64,000 nt of DNA from Topomyia yanbarensis (Eukaryota > Arthropoda > Insecta > Diptera > Culicidae). The translations under genes and the position numbers were made by a program. This document shows positions 1-11,365 of the stretch, piece after piece (the stretch's first letter is position 1; each line of letters starts with the position of its first letter). The stretch lies in NCBI RefSeq assembly GCF_030247195.1, contig NC_080670.1, positions 46,266,194 to 46,330,193 of the forward strand, given 5' to 3'. The notes under the pieces are model-generated. The model searched no databases. It was not told where the DNA came from and worked only from the letters and a program-made list of their open reading frames with translations.

Positions 1-190
1 ACGCCCAAAAGTCTTCAAAAATGAATTATCGAAAGTAAAAAAATTGAACAAGAAAATTTTCACTGTGAACAAGTTAACGCTTTTTTTAGAAATTGTTCTT
101 GAATAAAAATTGATCCGCAATTTTAGACCCACAGACCCAAATAAAGTGGTTTCAACGATTTGTATAGGAGCTGTCAAGTTGTTCCCCCTC

Positions 191-603
191 TGGTTTTACA
201 CCAACCGACATAACCCTGCAAAATGAGCCGGATGAACTTCGTTTGACAATTCTCGGTGGTTTGTTTACATGAGAGTTACATGAGTTCGAGTGTAACAGAT
301 AAGCACCCTTTGCATTCGCACTCACGCAAGTGACAAAGTAAACAAACCACCGAGAAACATGTCAAACATGAACTTCATTCATCATGAGTTCATTCGTGTC
401 GTCATCTTGTAGAACTCAATAGGTTTGCGAGAATCAATTCTCGGTGGTTTATTTACTTTGTCAGTTGCGTCAGTGCGAGTGCGACGGGTGCTCATCTGTT
501 ACATTCGAACTCACGTAACTCCCATATAAACAAACCACCGAGAATTGTCAAACGAAGTTCATCCAGCTCATTTTACGAGGTTATGTCGATTGATGTAAAA
601 CCA
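191..603. repeat. 413-bp imperfect palindrome with two inverted 107-bp units
   Basis: TGGTTTTACACCAACCGACA pairs with TCGATTGATGTAAAACCA. Inside, TTCTCGGTGGTTTGTTTAC / GTAAACAAACCACCGAGAA units lie at about 250-356 and 439-545 in opposite orientation. Confidence 0.7.
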
Positions 604-709
604 AATAATACACATTGATGGCCCGTTGACAGCATACTGGTGCCAGCATTCAGCTGCCAGCGTACTACTAGCATAATGTAAACACTTGCTAGCTAGTGGT
701 AATTCCATA

Positions 710-920
710 TCAACTTTTGAATAGGGCTAATAAGATTTGTAAACAAACTTTTGCTGATTTATCTTAATTTGTTATAGTTTCAATACAGAAAATATTTGAA
801 AATGATTCTACCAAGGCTAAAGATGTTGATTCATGTGTATCTTTCATGAAATTCAACTCGACAGCGGAGTAATGAGCGAAATAAGTTTGTTTACAAAAAT
901 CTCATTAGCCCTTTTGATGA
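710..920. repeat. foldback repeat, family Q, copy 1
   Basis: AGGGCTAATAAGATTTGTAAAC at the left pairs with GTTTACAAAAATCTCATTAG plus CCCT at the right. A half copy is at 2135-2240, and an interrupted copy lies within 48000-48790. Confidence 0.6.
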
Positions 921-995
921 ATTGATATTGAATTGTCAATATGAAAATTTCTGGCGTTTCTGAATTTCATATTGGCAAACGATGCTGGTACATTT

Positions 996-1165
996 CTCGC
1001 GTGTTAGCGCCGATTATAAATCACAACAGCAGACGAAAGAGAAAACTTCTCTCTTTCATAAAATGTTAACATCCATTCTCGGCGCTACGGTTTGTCCGGA
1101 ATTTTCTCTCAAAGTGAATTTTGACAGAATGCTTATTGACCGTTTACAAAAAAAACACGCGAGAT
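996..1165. repeat. family J repeat, copy 1
   Basis: Ends CTCGCGTG and CACGCGAG with ATTT on both sides; contains GCGCCGATTATAAATCACAA and AAAGTGAATTTTGACAGAAT. Confidence 0.65.
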
Positions 1166-1350
1166 TTGTTTATTTGACTATCCAAATATATCTGCATTTG
1201 TCAAGAAACAGTAAGTTAGCAAGGAAATATCCAAATCTCATAGTTTTTGAAGTTTTCCTGTTGTTATAAAGGATTTACATACATTGCCAGCGTCCAATAT
1301 ACATGCAAAAGTAAACAAATTGCCAGCTACTGATTGGCCAACAGCTGGTA

Positions 1351-1627
1351 CAGTCGTGATTCGCTGGTTGGGCCAGAGCCTTGTCCAACTAACGAATTTG
1401 ATTCGCTAGTTGGACCGACTGACAAATGTCAAAAACTCTCCAAAGAAGATGTTGGCAGTGTAAATGCATCTATTCACATCTCTAAATATTGTCAGATTGG
1501 TTGTCAAAGTAAATTTGACATGAGATTTTGGCGTTCAGATGTTTTTTAGTTGGACAATGGTCCAACTAGCGGAGGTCCAACTAAAAAGCGGTTCTGTTAA
1601 AAATGTCCAACCAGCGTATCACGACTG
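1351..1627. repeat. pogo/Tc1-type MITE, 277 bp
   Basis: Inverted ends CAGTCGTGATTCGCTGGTTG and, from the right, CAGTCGTGATACGCTGGTTG; TA at 1349-1350 and 1628-1629. Target restored as CTGGTACCAGC. Interior non-coding. Confidence 0.85.
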
Positions 1628-1712
1628 TACCAGCAACTAATTTGCTATGCATAATGTAAGCGTTACATGAATGCTTAAAGACATCATGAACAGTCTCACA
1701 AGCTGGCAGCTA

Positions 1713-1872
1713 CAATAGACTTTTCTGCGGCTCACATACGTACACGAACCACAACACAAACACTATATCAAAACGTGGTTGAAAATAATAAACAAAGGTG
1801 GCAAAATCAAATGGGATTGTTTTTAAACCAAGAAGCTGCATTAGTGTTCGTGAGACCGGGCGACAAGAGCTC
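1713..1872 (+). repeat. family E repeat, copy E1
   Basis: CAATAGACTTTTCTGCGGCT, AAAATAATAAACAAAG, AATGGGATTGTTTT and TTAGTGTTCGTGAGACCG in family order. Confidence 0.7.
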
Positions 1873-2134
1873 GGTGGAGGCCGCCGATTTTTCCTTTCTA
1901 TTCTTTTTTTCCATTAAAAATCACTATATTTCATGGTCACGCTAGATTAAGGTTTATTAAGACTTATACGCTAGATTATGGCCCCGCTTCGCGTCCGTTT
2001 CATTCGTATGGAGCCTTTATTAAACTTTAAAAGAAGAATTTCACTCGATTCATGATTATCATGATTCGATTTATGCAATAAAGTTACTGGAAAGGCTAAC
2101 AAGTCGATTAATCGATTAATTCAAAATTAACTTT

Positions 2135-2240
2135 TGAGAAGGACTAATAGGTTTTGCAGACACTTTTGATTTATTGATTTCTCTTAATTCATTTTAACTC
2201 CAGCATAGAAAACTTTTGCAATTACTACTATCAGGCCCGT
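2135..2240. repeat. family Q half copy
   Basis: TTTTGAGAAGGACTAATAGG and TCATTTTAACTCCAGCATAG follow the left half of 710-920. Confidence 0.5.
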
Positions 2241-2431
2241 GCGTGGAAAATTCTCAAGGAAGGAGTTTTAATTTTTTACGTTGCTTAAAAAAGAAGAATC
2301 TTCAAATGTTGAAGATTTTTTTCAGAGGACCGGAGGGCCGAGTCTTGCGTCGACTCGATTCAGCATCTTTATAGCTAGCTGGTCCCGAGACTTTCTCGAC
2401 GGCGGTATTTCTCCCGGTATCGATGCCCGTT

Positions 2432-3420
2432 TGTGATATTCATGGTACGATTAAAATATATGCGGGCGTAGGGTTTCGCGAAGGGCTCGAGCGTTTGTAC
2501 GTTAGCGTGTTTGATCGTGTGTGTGCGTTTGTATGTCGCGTGTGCTAACGTATATGAAACATGTATAAATTAAGTTTTATAGCCGTGTGCCTTTCGCATA
2601 TTCGTGAGTGTGTCCTTGGATGATCGTACGCGGACCGTGAAACTGATACTTAATTTTCGGTGAACGGCTCAGATGCTAGAAGAAAGTGAGTTCTTCCATA
2701 TCACTAGACTTCCCGTCCTGGTCATGTCGCCATGCAATGTGTTGTCTAGTTAGTATGAGCTTAATTTTTTTATTGGTCCTACTGAATGTGTGGACCTAAG
2801 TTGATAGAACGGAGGGCAAAGATTGCCGGATGTGACTGATTCATGATCAGGCGAACACGAACGCTTATGGGTTTGAGTTTGAAACCGCGTTTGTAACTTC
2901 GTAAGTACTAAAACGTTGACCATTTTACCGGGGTGTTATCAACTTTGCGTGATCGCGGGCGTAGGTGTGCGCGGATGATCGCGAACAGCTTAAGCGTTCG
3001 TATGTAAACGTGTTTGTCGCGTGTGCTTGTGTGTATTTGACTTCGTGTGTATAAATTCGATTCACTGTGTTTTTTTCATATATTCGCGTGTGTTCTTGGA
3101 TGGTCACACAGACCGTCATTCCGATATTTAGTTTTCGGTGAACGGTTCACATTCTGACAGGATGTGAGTTACTTCATATAACTAGAGTTGCTGGTCACAT
3201 CACCATGGAACGTGTTGTCCAGTGGATATGAAAGCTTTCTTGTTTTAATTGGTCCAATTGAAGGCATGGACTTCATGATCGCGCGAGTGAGGAAGTTCGT
3301 AGGTTCACGCTTAAGACCACACTTGAAAATGTATAAGTGCTGAGATGTGCACCTTATTACCGGGATAATAAGATGATCAGTATTAGATCGAACACACTGG
3401 TTTGGCGATTCAGACATCCA
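2432..3420. repeat. tandem repeat of a 450-490-bp unit, locus 1
   Basis: Two successive units: anchors GCGGGCGTAGG at about 2463 and 2955; TGTATAAATT at about 2564 and 3048; GGTGAACGG at about 2659 and 3138; ATCACTAGA/ATAACTAGA at about 2700 and 3179. The unit is rich in CG-containing words (TTCGCATATTCG, GATCGCG) and non-coding. Confidence 0.75.
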
Positions 3421-3487
3421 TCGTTGGACACGTGTTGAACGTTTTGAAACAGTTTTGGGTTTCTCAGTGGGAAGCCATCGTTGTATC

Positions 3488-3558
3488 TCACGTGTTTTTT
3501 GAAATGGGCCAATAAGCATACTGTCAAAATTCACTTTGAGGGAAAATTCCGGCATTGG
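3488..3558. repeat. family J fragment, copy 2
   Basis: TCTCACGTGTTTTTTGAAAT, AATAAGCATACTGTCAAAAT and TTCACTTTGAGGGAAAATTC match the family end. Confidence 0.55.
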
Positions 3559-3566
3559 ATTCTTAG

Positions 3567-3746
3567 CAGGGATACCAGGTATATTTTTCAAATGTCTTTA
3601 TATTTCATAAAAAATGTCTTTATTTGTCTTCAACGACGGGGTCTGAATCGGCTATTGATATACAGCCAGAATTCTCCAGAAATCAATCAGACATCTAAAA
3701 AAAATGTCTTCAAAATGAACACAAATCTTCAAATCTGGCATCTCTG
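3567..3746 (+). repeat. hAT-like MITE, family K, copy K1
   Basis: Ends CAGGGATACCAG and CTGGCATCTCTG, exact 8-bp TSD ATTCTTAG (3559-3566, 3747-3754). The interior is rich in AATGTCTT. It is inserted in a SINE/LINE-tail sequence. Confidence 0.85.
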
Positions 3747-3810
3747 ATTCTTAGTATCAGTAGAATCGTAACATTAGCCATGTAATATCCTGTACACATT
3801 TCCATTTCGA
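3747..3810 (+). repeat. degraded SINE/LINE tail
   Basis: ATTCTTAGTATCAGTAGAAT then CGTAACATTAGCCATGTAAT, parallel to 45480-45510. The K1 TSD lies in its first bases. Confidence 0.5.
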
Positions 3811-5687
3811 TGTCTTGAAAAAGGAAAATAGCATTCAGCATTATGGTCTTCGACCAAATAATTCTAGCTCCGCAAATGCCACATAGAACGACGCAGCATC
3901 TACAGTTCTAGATCTACAAAAACCAACAACAAAATGAGTGCATCTTAGTTCACTTTGAGGTTCGAATCTCCCCGCTCAGCATGTGCGGCTGCAATATTTC
4001 ATCTAATAATTTCTCTCACCTGGTAGAAAATGGTAATTATAAACAATTAAGCGGGAGTTTATGGCATCCTGTGTAGCATCCCAATGAGAGAAGATTCCAC
4101 CGCGGTTCATACTTCATTTCGATTCCCACCGAATGCAGTTCTTATCATAATGATGTAACATTCAACTAATCTCGCCACCCATCTGTGAAACTAGCCAATA
4201 ATCATAAACAGTGATGAAAGATTGACCCGATTCGTATGCAAATGAACCTTCATTAGTCGACTGAGGTCACCGATCAAGTTGATCTCGTTTAGATCCATTG
4301 CGCTTTCCTTCGAGTCATTTTACATAATTTTCCTATTGGTATCACAATTGATGCTGAGCTAATGAATGCCGCGTTTCACCGTCTTTGTAATCCACTGTCT
4401 TTCTTGCCCAAAACAAACAAGGAAAACAATGAGGCTCCTCCAAGAGGGAGGCAAACCCATCGCATCGCTGTATTCATTCTTTCATGAAAGCTCTTTTATC
4501 TTCTCTTGTTTCTCCCAAGCACACTACCACTTACTGATGAGCGCTAACCCATTTTTTAAATTGATTATTCTTAATTTTCAATTCGATCATACAATAGCCA
4601 GGTCCGACGGTGTCGGCGTCTGTCAAATCCCATTCGAAACAAATCACCTAACGCGAAAAAGAAGCTCCCGATCGGCTTAATTCCGTACTAATTAAAACCG
4701 GATTACGGGATCGTCAAAAGAGCAGAAATATATTTTTTTATGTCGGCCATTCACTGAAAACCGAAACCATCGCGAACAGCTAGGAACTGAAAACGAAAGT
4801 TCAAAGAACTTTTGATATCTCAATAACATAAAAAAAGATCGCCATCATAAATAAAGCAACGAGCCGTGGTCCGCACACGCTCCTGCCAGCCAGCCAGCTA
4901 GCCAGCCAACACGCCGGAACCGTTGGATGGTTGGCTTTGGCATCTTTTACGTAACAAGGCCGTTTCAGGAAATTTAAAGAAAACTTCAACCCGACCGTTA
5001 ATTGGATTCTTTGTGTGCTTTCCGGAGCCCCCGTGCAGATTCATCCCGTTCGGAGTACGGCGCGCGTTTTCGATTTAATCGGAAAATGGAACGATCTTGT
5101 TTCCCTCTCTCTCTCTCTCTCTGATATCTGTTCTAAGTACTGTGGCCCCGGCAGGCTGTAAACCGAAAATCGGGATTTGTTGTGGCTGCTGATGCCTACC
5201 CGTCCGGAATGACTCGAGAACGGTTGTTCGCAACTTCATACCGACTGGCTGGTGCTGCTGCTGCAGAAACGGGAACGGGATGCGACTCCGAGTCCGATTC
5301 GATCCGATCCGATGCGGTTTTGCAGCGGTTACTGTGTCGGCTGATATGGTGCGGCGTGGGCAGGCCGGAAAATCAATTTAAATACTATGCTAAATAGATT
5401 GAAAACGAACCGTGGATTATGAAATTGATGGGAAACCAGATAACGTTCGGAGCAGTGCGCTAGCGCGCGGGCTGCCGTTTGACGGAACGGGACCCGTCGG
5501 CCGTGATCAACAGTAGCATCGGAATAATGGGATGATAATGGGTAGGAATGGGTTACGCCTTTGGAATGGGCCATTTTATACCCTTGTGTCGTATCAGCTG
5601 GAGTTTAAATTTGATGACAGAATGGCTTTTGATATACAATAAATTATGTAGAGGATTTTTGTTTGAAGCTGGGATTTTACTTAGGAA
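3811..5687. other. single-copy sequence, no gene supported
   Basis: It includes a (TC)n tract at about 5107-5122 and repeats of CCAGCCAG near 4888. Frames reach 104 codons without domains. Confidence 0.35.
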
Positions 5688-5830
5688 TGGGGGATGTCGA
5701 TGCGATTTTTTGTAAATCGATTTTTCTCGAAAAATCTAGCTAACTTCGGCGGTTCGATGTTTGACATCGACTTTATCCATTTAAAAAAAATTGATATGGA
5801 AAAATCGATTTTTTTCCTCAAAATGCGTAC
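5688..5830. repeat. ATCGAT-rich repeat, family P, copy 1
   Basis: GGGGATGTCGATGCGATTTT, AAATCGATTTTTCTCGAAAA and GTTCGATGTTTGACATCGAC match 32167-32480. Confidence 0.6.
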
Positions 5831-6092
5831 ACGGTCTAATTCAAATGATTTTACACTTGAATTAGTTTATCGTGTATCACTAACAATTGAAGTGATTTAG
5901 CATTGATTTTCTAAGGATTTATAACTCGTATCAAAATAACTTGGTCTTTGAAAGCTATTTAATGGAAATAATCTTTAAATTGAAATGAATTGAAACGTGC
6001 GCTTGCTTCTGTGAAATGTTTCGTAAGCGCTATTTTCCCGAAACATTTACGGCCAATTTCTTCACCGGATGAAAAACGGTTTTCACTAAAAA

Positions 6093-6275
6093 CCACTCGG
6101 TCAAACCATTCGGACTTTGATTCGGAATCCTGAATGGAGTCAGTATGGATTCCAACTCAAATGTAACAACCGATTCTGAAACCGATTGAGTCGGAATCGG
6201 TTGTTGCATTTGATGTGGAATCCATACTGACTCCATTCAGAAATCCGAACCGGTTCCGGAATGAGTTTAACTGGG
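6093..6275. repeat. family A palindromic MITE, copy A1
   Basis: Near-perfect foldback: GGTCAAACCATTCGG at one end, CCGGAATGAGTTTAACTGGG at the other, centred on AACCGATT/AATCGGTT. The left terminus is eroded (CCACTCGG instead of CCCGG), so no TSD is readable. Confidence 0.8.
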
Positions 6276-6384
6276 CAGCTTTCGAGTTGCTGGTGACCAA
6301 TTAGCTGAAAACCGGTTTTCAACGAAAACCTGGATTTCGTCCAAGTGAAGAAATTTGCCGTTAGGTAGTTGCACGATATAGCTG

Positions 6385-6532
6385 CCCACTGAGACGTCCA
6401 AAAAATTGTTTCGAAATCGTTCAGCACGGGTCCAGCGATGGACGTTTGTTGAACGGTAATTTGGACGTTGTCCAAATTGGTCCAACGAACGTCCTTCATT
6501 GGACGATTTTGAAACCATTTGTTCTTAGAGGG
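6385..6532 (+). repeat. family B palindromic MITE, copy B1
   Basis: Ends CCCACTGAGACGTCC and CGTTCTTAGAGGG, interior a foldback of GTCCAACGATGGACG-type arms. TSD is TG on both sides. Confidence 0.85.
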
Positions 6533-6676
6533 TGGGAAACCACCGAGCCGTACACCGAAGAATCAGCACACGTTGCGCATACTCATACAGAAGTAGTGAT
6601 ACGATTGTGTGTGTGTTTCCCTTCAAGCAGTGGTTGTGAAAGTATAGATATGCCTACATCTGGTACACCTTCTCGG

Positions 6677-6860
6677 CAGGGATGCTACATAAATATGATA
6701 AATTTTCAAAAAATCTGAAAAAAATCACAATATTTACAAAAATCTGAAATTTTTATCAAAATGCACAAAATCTGTCATCTGTGAAAAAGAATATGTTATC
6801 AAAAATTGTGAAAAAAAATTCTGTGACATTAGAGAAAAATCTGTGAATATGGTAACCCTG
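6677..6860. repeat. hAT-like MITE with 8-bp TSD
   Basis: Ends CAGGGATGCTA and TGGTAACCCTG, exact 8-bp duplication CTTCTCGG at 6669-6676 and 6861-6868. The interior is AT-rich with repeated AATCTG motifs and does not encode a protein. TIR and TSD fit the hAT superfamily. Confidence 0.85.
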
Positions 6861-6922
6861 CTTCTCGGATGAACCATTTCTACCGCAATCTCATTTCTCT
6901 CTCCCGCTATAATCTGCTGCTT

Positions 6923-7070
6923 CCCACTGAGACGTCCAAAAAACTGTTTCAAAATCGTTCAAAACGGGTCCAACGATGGACGTTTGTTAAACGGTTATTT
7001 GGTCGTTTTCCAAATTGGTCCAACGAACGTCCTTCTTTGGACGATTTTGAAACCAATCGTTCTTAGAGGG
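6923..7070 (+). repeat. family B MITE, copy B2
   Basis: Same 148-bp foldback as B1. TSD is TT at 6921-6922 and 7071-7072. Confidence 0.85.
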
Positions 7071-7174
7071 TTACCTTTGTTACCATGTGCTGCGTCATTC
7101 TACTGTTTGAGTTTCAATGAGTGTGCACTGCTTTTGCGCTGTCGAGCAAAATTGGCAACAGAGCAGTGTGTGTA

Positions 7175-7342
7175 CCCAGTAAAGTTCAGCCGGAAATGAA
7201 CTGGAATTCTGGCTGGTTCCAGTTCGTCATCCGGCTCCAGTGACACAACCGATTCTAACTAGAATCGGTTGTGTCACTGGAGCCGGTATACGAACTGGAA
7301 CCAGCCAGAATTCCAGTTCGTTTCCGGCTGAGCTTAACTGGG
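7175..7342. repeat. family C palindromic MITE, copy C1
   Basis: Ends CCCAGTAAAGTTCAGCCGG and CCGGCTGAGCTTAACTGGG; arms carry TGGTTCCAGTTCG and GACACAACCGATTCTA. TSD is TA. Confidence 0.85.
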
Positions 7343-7381
7343 TAACTGTAGTACTAAAGTGCAAAAAGAAGTGTATTCCAC

Positions 7382-7549
7382 CCCAGTTAAGCTCAGTCGG
7401 AAATGAACTGGAATTCTGGCTGGTTCCAGTTCGCATTCCGGCTCCAGTGACACAACCGATTCTAGTTGGAATCGGTTGTGTCACTGGAGCCGGAATACGA
7501 ACTGGAACCAGCCAGGATTCCAGTTCATTTCCGGCTGAACTTTACTGGG
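7382..7549. repeat. family C MITE, copy C2
   Basis: Full-length 168-bp foldback only 39 bp from C1. TSD is AC (7380-7381 and 7550-7551). Confidence 0.85.
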
Positions 7550-7597
7550 ACACAGCAAAAAAAGTCGTGTAACTTTACCGTCTTGCCAGATGCACAT

Positions 7598-7800
7598 AAA
7601 AGGAGCATCCCAATTCACATAAATTTACATGTAAAAATGTGAGTTGTTCGGCTTTTCCTAGGTCATTCAGCCTAAGTTTTACATCAAAAGAGTCACATTT
7701 AATTTTACATATCATAGCATGTAAAATCCTAATATCGGATGGAAAAATACGTCGTTGCGTTGTTTACGTCAAATGTAAATTACATTTTTTCTAAGAGTGC
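7598..7800. repeat. family G repeat, copy 1
   Basis: About 200 bp with several ACATGTAAAA/TTTTACAT motifs and the end ACGTCAAATGTAAATTACAT. It is homologous to 11366-11577. Exact ends were not resolved. Confidence 0.6.
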
Positions 7801-7893
7801 ATGGCACATCGGCAAAAAAACAAACTTGAATATGCTTCAAAAAAAATTATGTTAATGCTTCGTATAAATGCAAGGAATTTTCGATTTAGACTA

Positions 7894-9066
7894 CACTGCA
7901 AATAATCTACACTTTTTTTCAAAGAGATTTGACACATAATTTTTATGTTTCGAGCCACACTGAGAAATCAAGAACTTTCCTTTTGCCCTTAAAGGAAATT
8001 ACACTTAAAACTTAAGTGTGCCACTCGATGACACGATCGACTGTAATCACTTTTAAATTTTAAGTGTCAACGTATTAAACCATAAATGTTTTGACCATGA
8101 CATCCAAGTTTTTGACAATTGCGGCAACATTAAGTGTCATCGCAATTAAAATTTAAAAGTCAGCGTACTAGATCATAAATGTTTTGCCCATAACAGTGAA
8201 TAATGCACACTTTTTTCCCGAATAGATTCGACTCATAAGATTTGACTTTCAAACCACACTGAAAACTCAAGTATTTTCCTTTTGCTCTTCAATAAAATAA
8301 CACTTAAAATATAAGTGTGTCACCTGATGGCAAGGGCGTATATTATCGCATTTAAATAGTAAGTGTAAGCTTATTAAATAGTAAATGTTTCGCCCATGTA
8401 AACCATGCTTTTGACAATTTCGGTGACATTAAGCGTAAAAACATGCAGAAATATCTAATTCAATGCACGGAAAATTTGGAAGGTTTTGGATGGTAAGTTA
8501 ATGCTTGAAAATATTTATTTGCATAATTGATATATTAGCAAGTGTGTACAGATAATGCAATCAATGTTCCTTGTTTTTTTGCAGCTGTATGATTTATATC
8601 GGATGCAAAAAGAGACGCGGTAATGATGAATTTGTAAATTCTAATTCGTATATGTAAGAATAATATTTTATTATCTTATTTTACAGAATGTATATCATTA
8701 TAATATATTTTTACATTCAAATAAAAAAATACTTAATCAAACCAAAGAATCTTTATTGTCATTGATATACAAATGTTCTCCTATTTAAAAATTAATATTT
8801 TTGCACATGGTTTTTATAGGAAATGATTTAATATTCAAGTTGATGCCAACTTAAATTCGATATGAATTTCATGCAATATTTATTTGTCGCACACTTAATT
8901 TGAATACGTCATGCATTTGAAACTTAAGTGTGCCGTTTATTGGATCTAACGTGTTTTCAAAGAAGTGCGTTATTAAGTGTCTGACACATGAGTTCTAAGT
9001 GTCAAGACAGTTGCGGCAAAATTAAGTGTTAAACACTTGAATCTAATTTGCGGATTATTTGCAGTG
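7894..9066. mobile_element. 1.17-kb non-coding TIR element (family H)
   Basis: The 14-bp inverted ends CACTGCAAATAATC and GATTATTTGCAGTG lie next to TA on both sides, suggesting a Tc1/mariner-type non-autonomous element. The interior carries many CACTTAA/TTAAGTGT motifs. The first half contains two direct copies of a unit of about 300 bp (near 7903-8195 and 8205-8440). No transposase frame is present. Confidence 0.7.
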
Positions 9067-9146
9067 TACTTTTTGAAGTCCCTCTAAATCATATAAAGTT
9101 ATTCGCGATAATTTTTTCATTTTATTTACTTACTTACAATCATCAG

Positions 9147-9537
9147 CAGTCAACTTGTGTAACATCTCTAACGGTTTCGAAGGTAGTTTGGATATCTAAA
9201 CCAGGTGCGCTACTGTCGTCATGTTTTTTTGTGGCTGAGTGCGACAGAATTGACAGCGGTTATTCCACTAACCAGTCAAACTAGTCCGGAACCGATTCGG
9301 ACTTCCAGCATGAATTCCAGCTCAAATGCGTCAACCGATAGAGTGTGAATCGGTTGTTTTCTTTGAGCTAGATTCCATGCTGAATCAATCCAGGATTTCG
9401 AACCGGTTCCGGAATCGATTTGACGGATAGTTGGGATAGGTTGGTGTGGCGGCGTTAGTGTTTTTAGTATATTAATTCAAATGTTTACACACGTTTTTTA
9501 AATATTTTTGTTCGATCATGGATGTCTGTTCTCTGTG
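9147..9537 (-). repeat. S-family element, copy S5, truncated
   Basis: Reverse-oriented relative of S2-S4. The terminus GTCTGTTCTCTGTG is present at 9537 but the opposite TIR is replaced at about 9147. It includes the internal A-like foldback with GAACCGGTTCCGGAAT. Confidence 0.75.
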
Positions 9538-9764
9538 GAAAAAACTAAACACATTAACATCATGTAGAAAACGAATTGATTCAAATTGTAAATCACACGA
9601 AAAGGACGATATGATTTTCAAGTGGAATTTTTGCGAATATAATGTGAAAATCACATAAACATCCTGAGAAATACATGAGAATATCAATTAGTTTTACCTA
9701 ATTTAACAGGCGAAATCAATTATTCTACTTTAACAGGTGAAATCATTTTTCTACTTATAGATAT

Positions 9765-9920
9765 CTCGCGTTTTTTTTTGTAAACGGCCGATAAGAATAC
9801 TGTTAAAATTCTCTTTGGGATAAAATTCCGTAGCCGTAGCTCGCCGATAACATTTGTTTACTGAAAGAGAAAACTTTTTTCGTTCGTCTACTGTTGTGAT
9901 TTATAATCGGCAAGTATTGC
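9765..9920. repeat. family J repeat, copy 3
   Basis: Begins CTCGCGTTTTTTTTTGTAAA and carries the family's TAGCTCGCCGA and GAAAGAGAAAACTT blocks, ending near TATAATCGGCAA. Homologous to 996-1165 and 24172-24340. Confidence 0.6.
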
Positions 9921-10140
9921 GCACTTCCCACCAACCTGGACTCCGCACTTTTAAAGTGCGAGTGATCTCAAAATTGCGAGCTGTCAAAAAACATGTATTT
10001 CAAGTGATAGAGATGGTACTTTCATAGACAGACAAGTCAACCAACCGGTCTATGAGAAGAATTTAATGGAAGAATGGTAAGTGCGCAGTGCAGTTAGAAT
10101 CCAGTTTTTAGTGCCACAAGCAATAATGGTTTTTTTTTTC

Positions 10141-10207
10141 TGAAATTTCCCTTCAAAGTGAATTTTGACAGTATGCTTTTTGACCCTTTTCAAAAAAAAC
10201 ACGCGAG
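10141..10207. repeat. family J fragment, copy 4
   Basis: Only the terminal part AAAGTGAATTTTGACAGTAT through ACACGCGAG is present, just upstream of A2. Confidence 0.55.
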
Positions 10208-10220
10208 ATATGCACTATAT

Positions 10221-10400
10221 CCCGGTCAAACCATTTGAAATTTAATTCGGAATCCTGAATGGAGTCAGTATGGATTCCAACTCAAATGCAACAACCGATT
10301 CTGAAACCGATTGAGTCGGAATCGGTTGTTGTATTTGCGTTGGAATCCATACTGACTCCATTCGGAAATCCGAACCGGTTCCGGAATGAGTTTAACTGGA
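10221..10400. repeat. family A MITE, copy A2
   Basis: Starts CCCGGTCAAACCATT, ends GAGTTTAACTGGA (last G changed). TSD is AT; the right AT is shared with the left flank of A3. Confidence 0.8.
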
Positions 10401-10402
10401 AT

Positions 10403-10541
10403 CCCGGTCAAACCATTCGGAATTTGATTCGAATTTCGGAATGGAGCCAGTATGAATTCCAACTCAAATGCAACAACCGATTCGAATCCATACTGACTCC
10501 ATTCAGAAATCCGAACCGGTTCCGGAATGGGTTTAACTGGG
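10403..10541. repeat. family A MITE, copy A3, internally deleted
   Basis: Directly abuts A2 through a single AT. Ends are intact and TSD is AT, but about 40 bp of the palindrome centre is missing. Confidence 0.8.
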
Positions 10542-10562
10542 ATGTTTTTCACACTGAAACAA

Positions 10563-10710
10563 CCCACTGAGATGTCCAAAAAATTGTTTCAAAATCGTTC
10601 AACACGGGTCCAACGATGGACGTTCGTTGAACGGTTATTTGGACGTTGTCCAAATTGGTCTAACGAACGTCCTTCATTGGACGATTTTGAAACCAACCGT
10701 TCTTAGAGGG
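10563..10710 (+). repeat. family B MITE, copy B3
   Basis: Full 148-bp foldback, TSD AA at 10561-10562 and 10711-10712. Confidence 0.85.
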
Positions 10711-10939
10711 AAGGATGCCAAGGTATATTTTTCAAATGCCTTGACATTTCATAAAAATGTCTTCATTTGTCTTCACCGACCAGAATTCTGAATCGGTTTT
10801 TGATATTGAGCTAGAATTCTGCCAGAAATCAGTCAAGTCAAGACGAAAAAAAATTGTCTTCAAAAAGAAAAAAAACCCGTCTTCACAACTTTTTAAATGT
10901 CTTCAAAATGAAGACATGCCTTCACATCTGGCATCGCTA
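10711..10939 (+). repeat. family K repeat, copy K2
   Basis: Homologous to 3567-3746: AGGTATATTTTTCAAATG near the start, CATCTGGCATC near the end, with GTCTTCA repeats between. The left terminus is merged with the end of B3. Confidence 0.6.
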
Positions 10940-11365
10940 CATTGAAAGCAATATGAAAAGTTCACCCAAATAGAAATGTAAGGTAACAAAACAATGATTT
11001 TCATTGTGACAGTACAAAAGAGGTTATAACTAGGTATAATCTCTTTTGACAGTACAGTAATTTACAGTAAATTCTAGTGTTATGCTACAATACAAAACGT
11101 TCTTTAACGTTTCTACAGAGGTGGACTTAACATTAAAAAAATCGATTTTTCTCCATACAATTTTCTCTCGAAAACTGTAACATTTAATGTGAATTAACTG
11201 TATCAATTTATGCTGAACAGTAAAATTGATTGTAACATGAAATTTTATTGTAAATCTACTGCGAGAACTCTGCATCGAACAATGTTGAAACCGTAATAGC
11301 TATAACATATAGTGTTTAATGATTGTTTGTAGGGTAAATCATAGACTTAAAAATATTTACATCTC
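10940..11365. other. AT-rich stretch, no gene seen
   Basis: It contains a small inverted pair around 11011-11060 (AGAGGTTATAACTAGGTATA then ATCTCTTTTGACAGTAC). Nothing protein-coding or RNA-like could be supported. Confidence 0.4.

Noticed and set aside
3169..3591. 140-codon minus-strand frame
   Set aside because: It lies across the tandem unit and family J sequence; no protein features.
3955..3975. tRNA-like GGTTCGAATCTCC box
   Set aside because: No cloverleaf: the T stem pairs poorly and no matching acceptor or anticodon arm lies upstream.
7227..7572. Open frames on both strands with repeated peptides
   Set aside because: They are translations of the palindromic C1 and C2 MITEs, so the repeats mirror the DNA arms.
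10259..10579. Paired open frames of about 103 codons on both strands
   Set aside because: Shadow of the A2 and A3 palindromes.
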